In this document: piece after piece, positions 52,101-59,493 of the stretch
Numbering within the stretch: the stretch's first letter is position 1
Layout: each line of letters begins with the position of its first letter
Origin: Ottowia massiliensis
GTDB taxonomy: Bacteria; Pseudomonadota; Gammaproteobacteria; Burkholderiales; Burkholderiaceae_C
DNA length: 64,000 nucleotides
NCBI RefSeq assembly: GCF_900240305.1
Contig: NZ_LT964854.1
Location: 2,294,001-2,358,000, forward strand
Direction of reading: 5' to 3'
Notes under the pieces: generated by a model
What the model was told of the DNA's origin: nothing
What the model saw: only the letters and a program-made list of their open reading frames with translations
Database searches by the model: none
Program-made: the position numbers and the translations under genes

Positions 52101-52473
52101 GGATGCCCTCGGCGTAGGTTTGCAGGGTTTGCGCGCTGGCCAGGGCTGCGGCGGACATGGCTTTGGCGCTGCCCTGGTTTTCGTTTTGCAGCGCCTGTTC
52201 AATGGCTTGCAGGGCCTGGGCGTAGCGCTGTTCGTCGGAAGCGGCGCTGTCTTCAGCGGCCTGTGCAGCGGCCAGCTGTTTTTGATGCTGCATGGCGCGC
52301 GCCAGCGGCGCGAAGCTGGTGTTCAGCAAGGCGGCAATGACCAGCCAGGACACAAGCCGCAAGGCGCGCCCGCCCAGGCCGCAGAAGGCAGGGCGGTCCA
52401 GGCCGCCGTGCTGCACTAAAAGCTGGCGGCGTGCGCCCGTTTGCAGCGAATGGAGCAGAAAGCGGGCGGTCAT
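49135..52473 (-). CDS. Secreted polymorphic toxin candidate: inactive transglutaminase fold, pre-toxin module, hydrophobic C-terminus
   Basis: 1112 residues as given (about 1066 if the duplicated block at 51009-51275 is an artefact). Order: N-terminal membrane/signal segment (LRLVSWLVIAALLNTSFAPL); coiled coil of Gln/Ala/Glu (about 62-180); transglutaminase-like domain (about 265-415) with His377 (RMEHVWAEAF) and Asp408 (IPMDASFKQ), but Ala305 where the catalytic Cys belongs (GNATDTASLLIALLRSSGI); a beta-rich middle; the pre-toxin module (about 800-989) ending GYIVIDPETGAGVYIIEGSG then NG; and a hydrophobic C-terminus (990-1112) with Cys at KAQQCFVTG and LRNCF. The start overlaps the upstream gene by 4 nt. 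Toxin function is inferred. Confidence 0.75.
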   Translation of the reverse strand: MTARFLLHSLQTGARRQLLVQHGGLDRPAFCGLGGRALRLVSWLVIAALLNTSFAPLARAMQHQKQLAAAQAAEDSAASDEQRYAQALQAIEQALQNENQGSAKAMSAAALASAQTLQTYAEGIRQQSQQLRQQWQAAGVEAAILERQAALEQQFLDKHHRLMALLEAAQGSAAKSSASAQASARRALQQFLADNAPRPAPSLIDWQRLPWQVQKPLEARPAESEAALQQKLGLPQAKAASAATAADTAFTPEAPDSPEIRQLAQKLERNPLKIYQWVHDHIHYTPTQGSVQGAADTLDKKAGNATDTASLLIALLRSSGIAARYVYGTVDIPLAQAQNWAGGLKTPEALQQILGQGGIANTLLVKGGQPVAIRMEHVWAEAFIQYHPGWGARHVPGQSTPDAWIPMDASFKQYTYSDGMDLQQAVPLDAAALISAAGQGAQXRYPPDAWIPMDASFKQYTYSDGMDLQQAVPLDAAALISAAGQGAQVNEAEGWVQHLNTAALQGQLSAYQQRLKAYIDRQNGGQSTVGQVLGQRAAQIDPLPFFAATLPYEVKARSQSFGAIPDSLKARFRYAIYPDKQSAVLEGSPILQFEADTASLAGKKLTLAWVAASDADQRAIEALIPQARPGQTLKPQDLPRGLPASISLKPQILVEGAVKAEGSALRAGSEPVGAGAFTQYGSRQWDETYDQLIAGQQTALGLSIQGISQAQMERLKARMEETKQTLERAQAAPDSQREQILKGITGDMLTGDMLTATVWGYFASLQSQGLIAASQAQMVDAPALSYGLFHAQVKPNKLYGLVNRGVTFQGLNMDIGHLRHIRWVKDDDPKSQINDKPELKQNNKSAAQNRWIAYNKMRGQYASAMEHAAPEAFWVDKTKCSHTDENGRIQNPTLNPCAEGISAVKAIAIAQSEGQKIYTINKQNAQTALQKLPIGGEVGSEIRNAVNAGKEVTVREKSINKHGWKGFGYIVIDPETGAGVYIIEGSGNGGIFLAIGYVYGFALGYTMLGLDAAIASKASSAFIVPILEALALELASIAVIWQAYGALYGDKAQQCFVTGIGLGLISANVTMAILEYLSKAPLPGGTIRVALLSAIIGVTALDTPTERLRNCF
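51009..51275. other. 129-bp direct duplication around an ambiguous base (probable assembly join)
   Basis: 51009-51137 and 51147-51275 are identical; between them lie GGTAGCGG and one N (51146). Offset is 138 bp, so the frame survives by chance. A single N between two overlapping ends is typical of a scaffold join. Confidence 0.85.
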
Positions 52474-55400
52474 GGCTGGGTCTCCTGTGTGGCGTGGTCA
52501 AGATGGCAGGGGTGATGGGCGGCGCGGCGAATGGCGCCGTTTTTGCGGCGGCGCGCGGTCAGGGCCACAGCTGCGGCAAGCAGCGCCAGCGCGGCCGGAC
52601 TGCTGGCGGGCACGGCAGCGATGCGGCCTGACGGGCTGGGCGTCGGTGTCGGTGTCGGCGTTGGCGTTGGCGTTGGCGTTGGCGTTGCGGTGTTTTTCTG
52701 CACCGTGTATTGCGCCGTTGCGGTGGCCAGGGTCACGCCGGTGTCGTAGGTCTTGCGGGCTGTCTGGCGCTTGAGGTTGTGGCCGCTGCCGATGAGGCTG
52801 GCCTGCACGGTGTAGATGCCTTCGGGGGCATTGCGCAGTTTCTGGGCTGCCTGCAATTCGCGCAGGGCGCGCGGGGCCAGCTGGCCCAGTGCATGGCTGT
52901 GGGTGAAGACCACGCTGCCTTGCGGGCCACGCACCGTGAGCTGCACGCTGGCGTCGTCAATGATGGCGTTGGCGGCCAGACTGGCGGCCACGTTGGCGAT
53001 GAACACAGCGTCATCAGGCGCGTAAACAGCTTTGTCGGTGGCGACGGCGAGGCTGGCCGTGGGGCGCGCCGCGCCGCCCGCGACGATGGCAAACGCCGCG
53101 CTGTCTTGCGCAGCGAGCCGGCCTGCGGCGTCAAACAACTGGCCGCGCAAGGTGTAGTTGCCAGTCAGGGTCAGGCCGGTGTTCCAGGGCTGAGTGGCGC
53201 TTTTTGCAGCGCTGGCGGCCAGCGTGCCCAGCGGCTGGCGGGTGAAGCGGGCCACTTCGGCGCCTTGGCTGTCTTCAATGCTCAGTTGCAGTTCAAAGTC
53301 AGCGGGCAGGCTGCCCTGGTTGGTGGCGGCGGCATTCAGGCTCACGGGGGCATTGGGGCCGTAGGCGGGCTGGTCGGTGCTCACATGCAGCGCTGCCAGC
53401 GCATTGGCGGCTGCGTCAGGGGTGATTTGCTGACGGTTGTTGGCTACGTTGCATTCGGCGTTGGCGCGCGCTTCATCCACCACGGCTATCAGCGGATCGT
53501 TGCCTTGCAGGGCGGCAGCGGGCAGCGCCACATCCAGCCATTCGCCTGTTCCGAGCGCTGGCAAGGCCACTTCACCCAGCAGGCGCGTGCCTTGGTAGAA
53601 GCGCACGGCGCTGGCTTGCGCCGGGCTGCCCGCGTTGCCCACGCGCGCCGCCAGCCGCACGGGCTGGCCCGCGCCCTGGTCGATCAGGCGCAGGCGTCCC
53701 AGCGTCAGATCCACCGTTTGAGCGGCAGTACCCAGCGCCTGCGCCATGGCGGCAGCCACTTCGCCCGCGCTGTAGGCCACGGTGACCTTGCCGCCATGCT
53801 GGCTGTTGGCGGGCTTGGGCCAGGCGTTGGCTTCCAGCTCGGGCAGATTGACGGTGCCAATGCCGATAACGTCCACGCGGCTTACGCCATTGGCCACCGT
53901 TTTGGACAGCTCGGAAAGAGCCTTGGGAATGCCTTCCCAATATCCGTCGCCCACGGTAATAACGGTTCTGCTGGAGGCGATCTGAGGCAGCGTTTTCATG
54001 TATTCGGACATGCGCCGCACGCAGGTCGGGCCGGAGCTGTAGCCGCCGTAGTTGCGCTTGTCTTTCAAGTTCTTGATGAGCTGCGGCAGCACGGCAGGCG
54101 TGATGATTTGCGCCTCATGCAGCGGAATGCCGTTGCCGTAGTACATCTCCTGATCAGTGCCTAGCATGAAGCGGATGGAGCCGTCATGCGGAATGATGTT
54201 GGGGTTTTCGACCGCCTTGATGACGCCTTCCATCTCCAGGTTGTAGAGGTGGCTGACGCTGCCGGAGGTGTCAATGCACACGCCCACGTCCTGCACGCTG
54301 CCGCCGCCCGCGCAGGTCACGCCCACGCGCAGGGTGTTGTTGCCTTCGATGTTTTCAATGACTTCCAGCCCGCTGTCGGCCATGACGTAAATGGGCGCAT
54401 CACGGAAGGGCAGCTCCTCATTGCGGATCCGGAACGTCACGCTTTGCGATTGCTGCTGTGCCAGCGCGGCTACGCGCTCGCGGCCCAGCAGGGTGTCTTC
54501 GCCTGCGTCCCAAGCCTGGTTGCCGTTGGCGTCGATGAAGGCGATGACGTCAAAACCGCCCGCGTCGTAATTGCTGTTGTTGGTGACGGTGGCTGAAAGA
54601 GTGCCGCTGGCGCGGAAGGTGTGGTCATCCATTGTCAGCGCCGAGCGGTCGGCGCGGCTGACCATCAGGTCAGGCAGGGCCGCGTTGTAGCTGCGCTTAA
54701 GCTTGATGGTGTCTAGCGCTTGCGAGGCCACGCCCTGGTAGGCAAAAGGCAATAGCGCGGAGTCATAGCCAGTCAGGCTCACCAGCACGCGGGCGTTGGT
54801 TTGCGTCAGGCCGTTGAAGGCAAAGCGGCCATCGGCTTGGGTGGCGCCTGTCTGGCGGCGCAGTACAGCAGTGCCCAGGGAGACTTCTTCCAGAACCAGT
54901 TGTGCGCCAGCCAGTGGCTCCAGGGTGTCAGCGTCCACGACGGCGCCGGAAACGTCCCATCGGATGGCTCCGGGCTGCGAGAGGGGCGTGAGGGGAATAC
55001 GCGCCTCGGTTGTGCCCGTCAGGCGCAGCGTTTGGCGGTAGGCAGCGTAGCCGTCGCGCGTGACTTCAAGCTGCGCGTCACCTGGCAGAACACTGGCGAA
55101 CTCGTAAGCGCCGTTGGCCGCCGTGGTGACGGCGCCTGCGCCCGTGAGCGCCACTTTCGCGCCCGCCACGGGTTGCTGGCTGACGGCATCGACCACCTGC
55201 CCGTAGAGCCTGTGCTGAGGGTTGGCTTGCGGCAGCAGCTCCACGGGCAATTCGTAGCGCCGTCCCGGCTCAACATGGACGGAAGCCACAGCCGATTCGT
55301 GCCCCGCCGCCGAAATCTGGATTTGCGTGCTGCCGGGCGCGAGGTTTTCCACGCTGGCGCGGCCGTCTGCTCCCGTTTGCGCGGTGCGCTGGTTCGCGCC

Positions 55401-57389
55401 GGTGAGGATGATTTCGGCGCCTGCCAGCGGTGTGCCCAGGCCGCGTGCCTGCACGCTCACTTCCAGCCGGGCCGGGCCGGATGAAGCGGATTCGGGCTTG
55501 AGCGCCACGTTGAAAACAGTGGTGGCGCCACCTTGTATTTGCACCTCCTGGCTGTGGGTCTGATAGCCCGCTTTTTCAAAAACAGCGGTTTTGTTTCCGG
55601 CAATGGCGTGGCTGGCAAATTCGTATTCGCCCTGAGCGTTGGTCTGGGTCTGCCACGTGCTGCGCTCCAGCCGCACGGAAACGCCTGCCAGGGGCTGCTG
55701 CGTGCCGGCATCCGTGACGACGCCTTTGAAAACCACCTTTCCTGCAATGGCCTTGCGCAGGGAAACGGTCAGTTCGGTGCGCATGCTTTTGGGGGGCATT
55801 TCCAGCGGCACCACAAGCCGCTCATAGGCATTGGCGTGCGTGATGGTGATGCGGTTGTCGCCCGCTACGTCCACCATCAAGGCCGTCGCCTGGCCGTTTG
55901 AGCTGGTGTAAGCGGTGCGCCCCTGGAAGAAGACGCTGGCGCCTTGCAGGGGCTGGCCGGAGTCGGCATCGAGCACGGTGACCAGCAATTCCGGCTTGCG
56001 GAAAACCGGGTTGAATTCAATTACCTGCCCAGCCACGGCGTTGAGCGAGGCCGTGACGGCAGGAAAGTTGGAAAAAGCCGCCGTAATTTCCAGCGTGCCT
56101 GCCGGCAGGTCATTCAGTTGGTACTGGCCGTTGCCATTGGTGCGCGCTTTTTGTCCGGCCACTTCAATGACGGCAGAAGAAACGGCGTAATAGTTTGTGC
56201 CATTGAACTGCCGCGCAACTCCTTTCAAGGTAACCCCGGCGCTGGCGTTGCCGCTGCTGCTTGCTGTCATGCGGATGGCGCCCAGATCCAGCTGCTGGCC
56301 GGGTTGCAGTTGCAAGGGTGTTATCAGTGGACGAAAGCCGCTGGCTTGTATTTCCAGCTGCCAGGCGCCAGCGGCCAGGCGCTCAAAGCTGAAGCGCCCC
56401 TGCGCGTCCGCCGCCGTTTGCAGGCCCGCCTGCAACAGGCGTGCAGTGGCGCTGGCAAGGGGCTGCCCCGCTTCATCCACCACCTGCCCCCGCACGCTGG
56501 CCAGATCAGGATTGGTGGCGGGTTGCGCGGCCAGCCGCAGCGCGCGCAGAGCCAGCGCTGTCAGGTGTGGATCGCCCTCCCAGCTGCCATCAGGCCGCTG
56601 GGCCTGTTTCAGTGCCGTGAGGGCGGGCTGCATGGCTGCTGCCGTGTCCAGCCCCGGCAGCACGGCCAGCAGGGCCTGGGCGGTATGCAGATCGCTGCTC
56701 CAGGCTTGTTGCGGATTGCGCTGAGCAGTGAGCCAGGCGCGCGCTTTGGCAAGGGCGGCCTGCGCAGCGGGCTGTTGCCGCCAAGGCAGCAGGGCCTGGG
56801 CGGCAAGGGCGGTGGTGATGGTGGCGTCGCCATCTGGCGCGAGGGGCCAGGAGCCGTCAGCGTGCTGGGCGCTGGCCAGCCATTGCAGCGCCTTGAGTGT
56901 GGCCTGGGCGCTGGCGCGGCTGGCGGCCAGGGCGCGCAAGGCCCAGGCCGTGTCCAGCGCGTTGCCGGGCAGGCCCTGTGCGGCGCCAAAGCTGCCATTG
57001 GGGTTTTGCAGCGCGGCCAGTGCGTCCAGCAGACTGGCATCGTCCGCGCCTGCCTGCTGGCGCGTAAGGGCGCGCTGGGCAAGGTAGCGGGTGGCGGGGG
57101 CCGTGAAGCCGTCCATGCCTGTAATCAAGGTGGCAGGCACGCTGGCGTTCAGCGCCTTGAGCGCGGCAATCGTTTCATGGCGCGATTGCGCGGGCAGCGC
57201 AGGCGAAGCGGATTCGCTCGCCAGGCTGCCATCGGGCTTGGTCTGGGCTTGCAGCCATTGCTGGCCTTTTTGTAGCGCGGGGTCTGGCCCGCCTTGCGCC
57301 ACGGCCTGGCAGGCCATGAACAGCAGCATGAGCAGGCATACCAAGCTGTGACGTGCGGATTGGCCGCCCTGTGCCCTGAACCACTGCAT
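52470..57389 (-). CDS. Large surface/secreted partner protein: toroid-like repeats, carboxypeptidase-regulatory repeats, CARDB, VWA
   Basis: 1639 residues. Signal peptide (ARHSLVCLLMLLFMACQAVA). Residues about 35-290 are prenyltransferase/terpene-cyclase-type helical repeats (NPNGSFGAAQ; HADGSWPL; RPDGSWEGDP). About 300-950: at least six carboxypeptidase-regulatory-like beta repeats (VRGQVVDEAGQPLASATARL; LYGQVVDAVSQQPVAGAKVA). Then a CARDB-like domain, a VWA domain with MIDAS DTSGS near 1040 and a later VITVGDGYW, a second CARDB-like region, a TP-repeat linker, a C-terminal hydrophobic helix (ALALLAAAVALTARRRK) and a basic tail. It overlaps the toxin start by ATGA, so the two are made together. 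I infer a display, export or adhesion role. Confidence 0.8.
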   Translation of the reverse strand: MQWFRAQGGQSARHSLVCLLMLLFMACQAVAQGGPDPALQKGQQWLQAQTKPDGSLASESASPALPAQSRHETIAALKALNASVPATLITGMDGFTAPATRYLAQRALTRQQAGADDASLLDALAALQNPNGSFGAAQGLPGNALDTAWALRALAASRASAQATLKALQWLASAQHADGSWPLAPDGDATITTALAAQALLPWRQQPAAQAALAKARAWLTAQRNPQQAWSSDLHTAQALLAVLPGLDTAAAMQPALTALKQAQRPDGSWEGDPHLTALALRALRLAAQPATNPDLASVRGQVVDEAGQPLASATARLLQAGLQTAADAQGRFSFERLAAGAWQLEIQASGFRPLITPLQLQPGQQLDLGAIRMTASSSGNASAGVTLKGVARQFNGTNYYAVSSAVIEVAGQKARTNGNGQYQLNDLPAGTLEITAAFSNFPAVTASLNAVAGQVIEFNPVFRKPELLVTVLDADSGQPLQGASVFFQGRTAYTSSNGQATALMVDVAGDNRITITHANAYERLVVPLEMPPKSMRTELTVSLRKAIAGKVVFKGVVTDAGTQQPLAGVSVRLERSTWQTQTNAQGEYEFASHAIAGNKTAVFEKAGYQTHSQEVQIQGGATTVFNVALKPESASSGPARLEVSVQARGLGTPLAGAEIILTGANQRTAQTGADGRASVENLAPGSTQIQISAAGHESAVASVHVEPGRRYELPVELLPQANPQHRLYGQVVDAVSQQPVAGAKVALTGAGAVTTAANGAYEFASVLPGDAQLEVTRDGYAAYRQTLRLTGTTEARIPLTPLSQPGAIRWDVSGAVVDADTLEPLAGAQLVLEEVSLGTAVLRRQTGATQADGRFAFNGLTQTNARVLVSLTGYDSALLPFAYQGVASQALDTIKLKRSYNAALPDLMVSRADRSALTMDDHTFRASGTLSATVTNNSNYDAGGFDVIAFIDANGNQAWDAGEDTLLGRERVAALAQQQSQSVTFRIRNEELPFRDAPIYVMADSGLEVIENIEGNNTLRVGVTCAGGGSVQDVGVCIDTSGSVSHLYNLEMEGVIKAVENPNIIPHDGSIRFMLGTDQEMYYGNGIPLHEAQIITPAVLPQLIKNLKDKRNYGGYSSGPTCVRRMSEYMKTLPQIASSRTVITVGDGYWEGIPKALSELSKTVANGVSRVDVIGIGTVNLPELEANAWPKPANSQHGGKVTVAYSAGEVAAAMAQALGTAAQTVDLTLGRLRLIDQGAGQPVRLAARVGNAGSPAQASAVRFYQGTRLLGEVALPALGTGEWLDVALPAAALQGNDPLIAVVDEARANAECNVANNRQQITPDAAANALAALHVSTDQPAYGPNAPVSLNAAATNQGSLPADFELQLSIEDSQGAEVARFTRQPLGTLAASAAKSATQPWNTGLTLTGNYTLRGQLFDAAGRLAAQDSAAFAIVAGGAARPTASLAVATDKAVYAPDDAVFIANVAASLAANAIIDDASVQLTVRGPQGSVVFTHSHALGQLAPRALRELQAAQKLRNAPEGIYTVQASLIGSGHNLKRQTARKTYDTGVTLATATAQYTVQKNTATPTPTPTPTPTPTPTPSPSGRIAAVPASSPAALALLAAAVALTARRRKNGAIRRAAHHPCHLDHATQETQP
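52643..52690 (-). repeat. Hexanucleotide tandem repeat encoding Thr-Pro
   Basis: Runs of GTCGGT then GGCGTT units encode TPTPTPTPTPTPTP just before the C-terminal helix of the 1639-residue protein. In-frame unit changes would lengthen or shorten the linker. Confidence 0.8.
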
Positions 57390-57518
57390 TTCTGTTCCCT
57401 GTATAAGAGTTGTTTCTGACGAATGGATACAGAATAAACGAATTCAGTAATGAAGACACATGGCACGCGCGCAAGCAAGCAGCGGATTGCGTGAACGAAT
57501 TCACGCAATCCGCCGTTT

Positions 57519-58823
57519 TTACGGCTGCCAGGGCCGCTGCATGGCGCAGGTGGTGGGCATTTCGGCTTCGCTGGCGGGGATGTCGCGCACGATGCGAAAG
57601 CCGTAGCCGCTGCCTTCCACGTCAAAAGGCACGCCGGGCGCGCCTTGCTTGTCCATCACGCCGACAACGAGGTTTTGCTGGAACTGGTGGTCTTGCGCGC
57701 GCATGTGGCCGCTGCGGCCGGCCAGTTGCACTTTGGCGTTTTCAAGGCTGGCGGCGATATTGGCGGCGGTGGGGCCGCCGGGGCGCTTGCTGGCGGCGTC
57801 GATGGCTTGCGCCAGCGCTTCAATGAGCAGTTGCTGGCGCAGGTGCACGTAGTCGTCTTCGGGTTTGGGGAAACGCTCGCGGAAGGCCTTGTAGAAGGCG
57901 GCGCTTTCGGGCGCGGGCACGTTGGGCATCCAGTCGGCCACGGCAAAAACCTTGCCTATGCCCGCTTCGCCAATGGCGGCGGGCGCGCCCAGGGCGTTGC
58001 CGTAGAAGGTGTAGAAGCGCCCGTCAAAGCCTGCTTCGCGCACGGCCTTGACGAGCAGGGTGAGGTCATTGCCCCAGTTACCGGTGAGCACGGCTTGCGC
58101 GCCGCTGTTTTTGATTTTGGCGGCGTAGGGGGCGAAGTCTTTCACGCGGCCCACGGGGTGGAGTTCGTCGCCCACGATTTGCACGCCGGGCCGCTCTTTT
58201 TCGAGCTGGCGGCGCGCTTCGCGCAGCACGGCCTGGCCAAAGCTGTAGTCCTGCCCGATGAGGTAGATGCGCTTGAGGTCTTTGTCTTCTTTGATGACTT
58301 GCATGAGCGCGGCCATGCGCATGTCGGCATGCGCGTCAAAGCGGAAATGCCAGGGGCTGCAACGCTCGTTGGTCAGGGCCGGGTCGATGGCCGAGTAGTT
58401 GAGAAACAGCACTTGCCGCTCTGGCTCGCGGCGGTTGTGTTTGTTGATGGCATCTACCAGCGCGGCGGCCACGGCCGATGAGTTGCCTTGCAGCACCACG
58501 CGCGCGCCGTGGTCAATGGCCGCACGCAAGGCGGCCAGCGATTCATCCACCTGGCCTTTGTTGTCGTAGCGGCGCAGTTCGATTTGCGCGCCGCCACGGG
58601 CATTGACGCGCTCGCTGGCCATGAGCAGGTTGCGCCAGACGGATTCGCCCGTGTTGGCAAAGGGGCCGGACAGGGCTTCGATGAAGGCCACCTGCACGGG
58701 CGCGGGCTTGCCAGCGGGTTGAACAGGGGCCGCTTCAGCGGCCAGAGCCGCGCCAGGCAGGGCGGCGCAGGCGGCCAGAGCCAGCAGGTTTTGCAGCAGG
58801 GCGCGGCGGGGGGGATGCGTCAT
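57519..58823 (-). CDS. ABC transporter branched-chain amino acid-type substrate-binding protein
   Basis: 434 residues from ATG 58823 (AAGGAGC 8 nt upstream). Signal peptide LLQNLLALAACAALPGAALA. Periplasmic binding protein type I: VAFIEALSGPFANTGESVWR, VVLQGNSSAVAAALVDAI, YLIGQDYSFGQAVLREAR and FYTFYGNALGAPAAIGEAG. Binds an amino-acid-like ligand in the periplasm. No permease or ATPase genes are near, so it must use components elsewhere. It does not belong to the toxin operon by function, although it lies just upstream on the same strand. Confidence 0.88.
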   Translation of the reverse strand: MTHPPRRALLQNLLALAACAALPGAALAAEAAPVQPAGKPAPVQVAFIEALSGPFANTGESVWRNLLMASERVNARGGAQIELRRYDNKGQVDESLAALRAAIDHGARVVLQGNSSAVAAALVDAINKHNRREPERQVLFLNYSAIDPALTNERCSPWHFRFDAHADMRMAALMQVIKEDKDLKRIYLIGQDYSFGQAVLREARRQLEKERPGVQIVGDELHPVGRVKDFAPYAAKIKNSGAQAVLTGNWGNDLTLLVKAVREAGFDGRFYTFYGNALGAPAAIGEAGIGKVFAVADWMPNVPAPESAAFYKAFRERFPKPEDDYVHLRQQLLIEALAQAIDAASKRPGGPTAANIAASLENAKVQLAGRSGHMRAQDHQFQQNLVVGVMDKQGAPGVPFDVEGSGYGFRIVRDIPASEAEMPTTCAMQRPWQP

Positions 58824-58901
58824 GGGGGTGCTCCTTGGATGGTGAAAAAACGGGAATGCTAGGCGCTGGATGAGCGGGGCAGAACGCTTGCCATTATTTA
58901 G

Positions 58902-58984
58902 CTTCTCTTTCTGTAGCAATGGGTCCTAGTGGAACAGGCGCGAGAGCCTGTTTCATGCCCCTGAATTTGCTCCTGTTTCTGATG
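58902..58984 (+). repeat. 85-bp dispersed repeat, copy 12
   Basis: Forward: GCTTCTCTTTCTGTAGCAAT then GGGTCCTAGTGGAACAGGCG, ending CTGAATTTGCTCCTGTTTCT. Confidence 0.85.
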
Positions 58985-59119
58985 ATCAAGAGCGCTTGTC
59001 AAGACTTGCTCATGGCTTGCCGCAAAGGGCGGCGCAAGGTGGTTCCGCTCTATTTCTTTTCCTGAAAAAGGGGACAGAGAGCAGGTCGGCAGTTCGCACA
59101 AACCAGTCCAGCCACTCCG

Positions 59120-59330
59120 CGCTCCAGCCTTGTCAGAGAGCTTGCCCACAATCTGTTCGCGAGTGTCTGTTCGCAAGTGCAGTAAGTGCGGCCTTGGGGC
59201 GGCCCCGGGCGCTCGTGACCGTTGCAAATCTCAAATGAGGCGTGAGGTCCGCCTGCGCTTTGCGCCCATCCCGATGCGCCTTTTTGCCCCTCATGGTCAG
59301 ATCGTGGGCAGGTGCTGATAAAAAACCATC
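59120..59330. repeat. Second repeat family, diverged copy
   Basis: Shares CACAATCTGTTCGCGAG, GACCGTTGCAAATCTC, GCGCCCATCCCGATGCG and TTTGCCCCTCATGGTCAGAT with the copy at 20487. No protein is visible. Confidence 0.35.
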
Positions 59331-59392
59331 GCCCGCACAAGTCGGGAATGCAGGCGGCCTGCGAGGTAATAGAAGAGAAAAGCGGATCGATC

Positions 59393-59477
59393 TCGCTCCT
59401 AAAGCAATAGCGTTAGGTCCTAGTAGAACTTGCGCAAAGCGGCCTTTCGACCCCCTCAAATTTGCTTCTGTTTTTAC
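59393..59477 (+). repeat. 85-bp dispersed repeat, copy 13
   Basis: Forward: CTCGCTCCTAAAGCAATAGC then GTTAGGTCCTAGTAGAACTT, ending TCAAATTTGCTTCTGTTTTT. It lies 410 bp from copy 12 in the same orientation. Confidence 0.85.
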
Positions 59478-59493
59478 TGCCGCCCGGCCGCGC

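Noticed and set aside
50176..52419. 747-residue plus-strand open frame opposite the toxin gene
   Set aside because: Antisense shadow with low-complexity Gly/Gln/Leu composition; the minus strand has a recognisable transglutaminase fold and repeat modules.
2810..59477. Dispersed 85-bp repeat interpreted as a MITE with terminal inverted repeats
   Set aside because: The end words are direct repeats; no inverted termini or consistent target-site duplications could be seen by eye.
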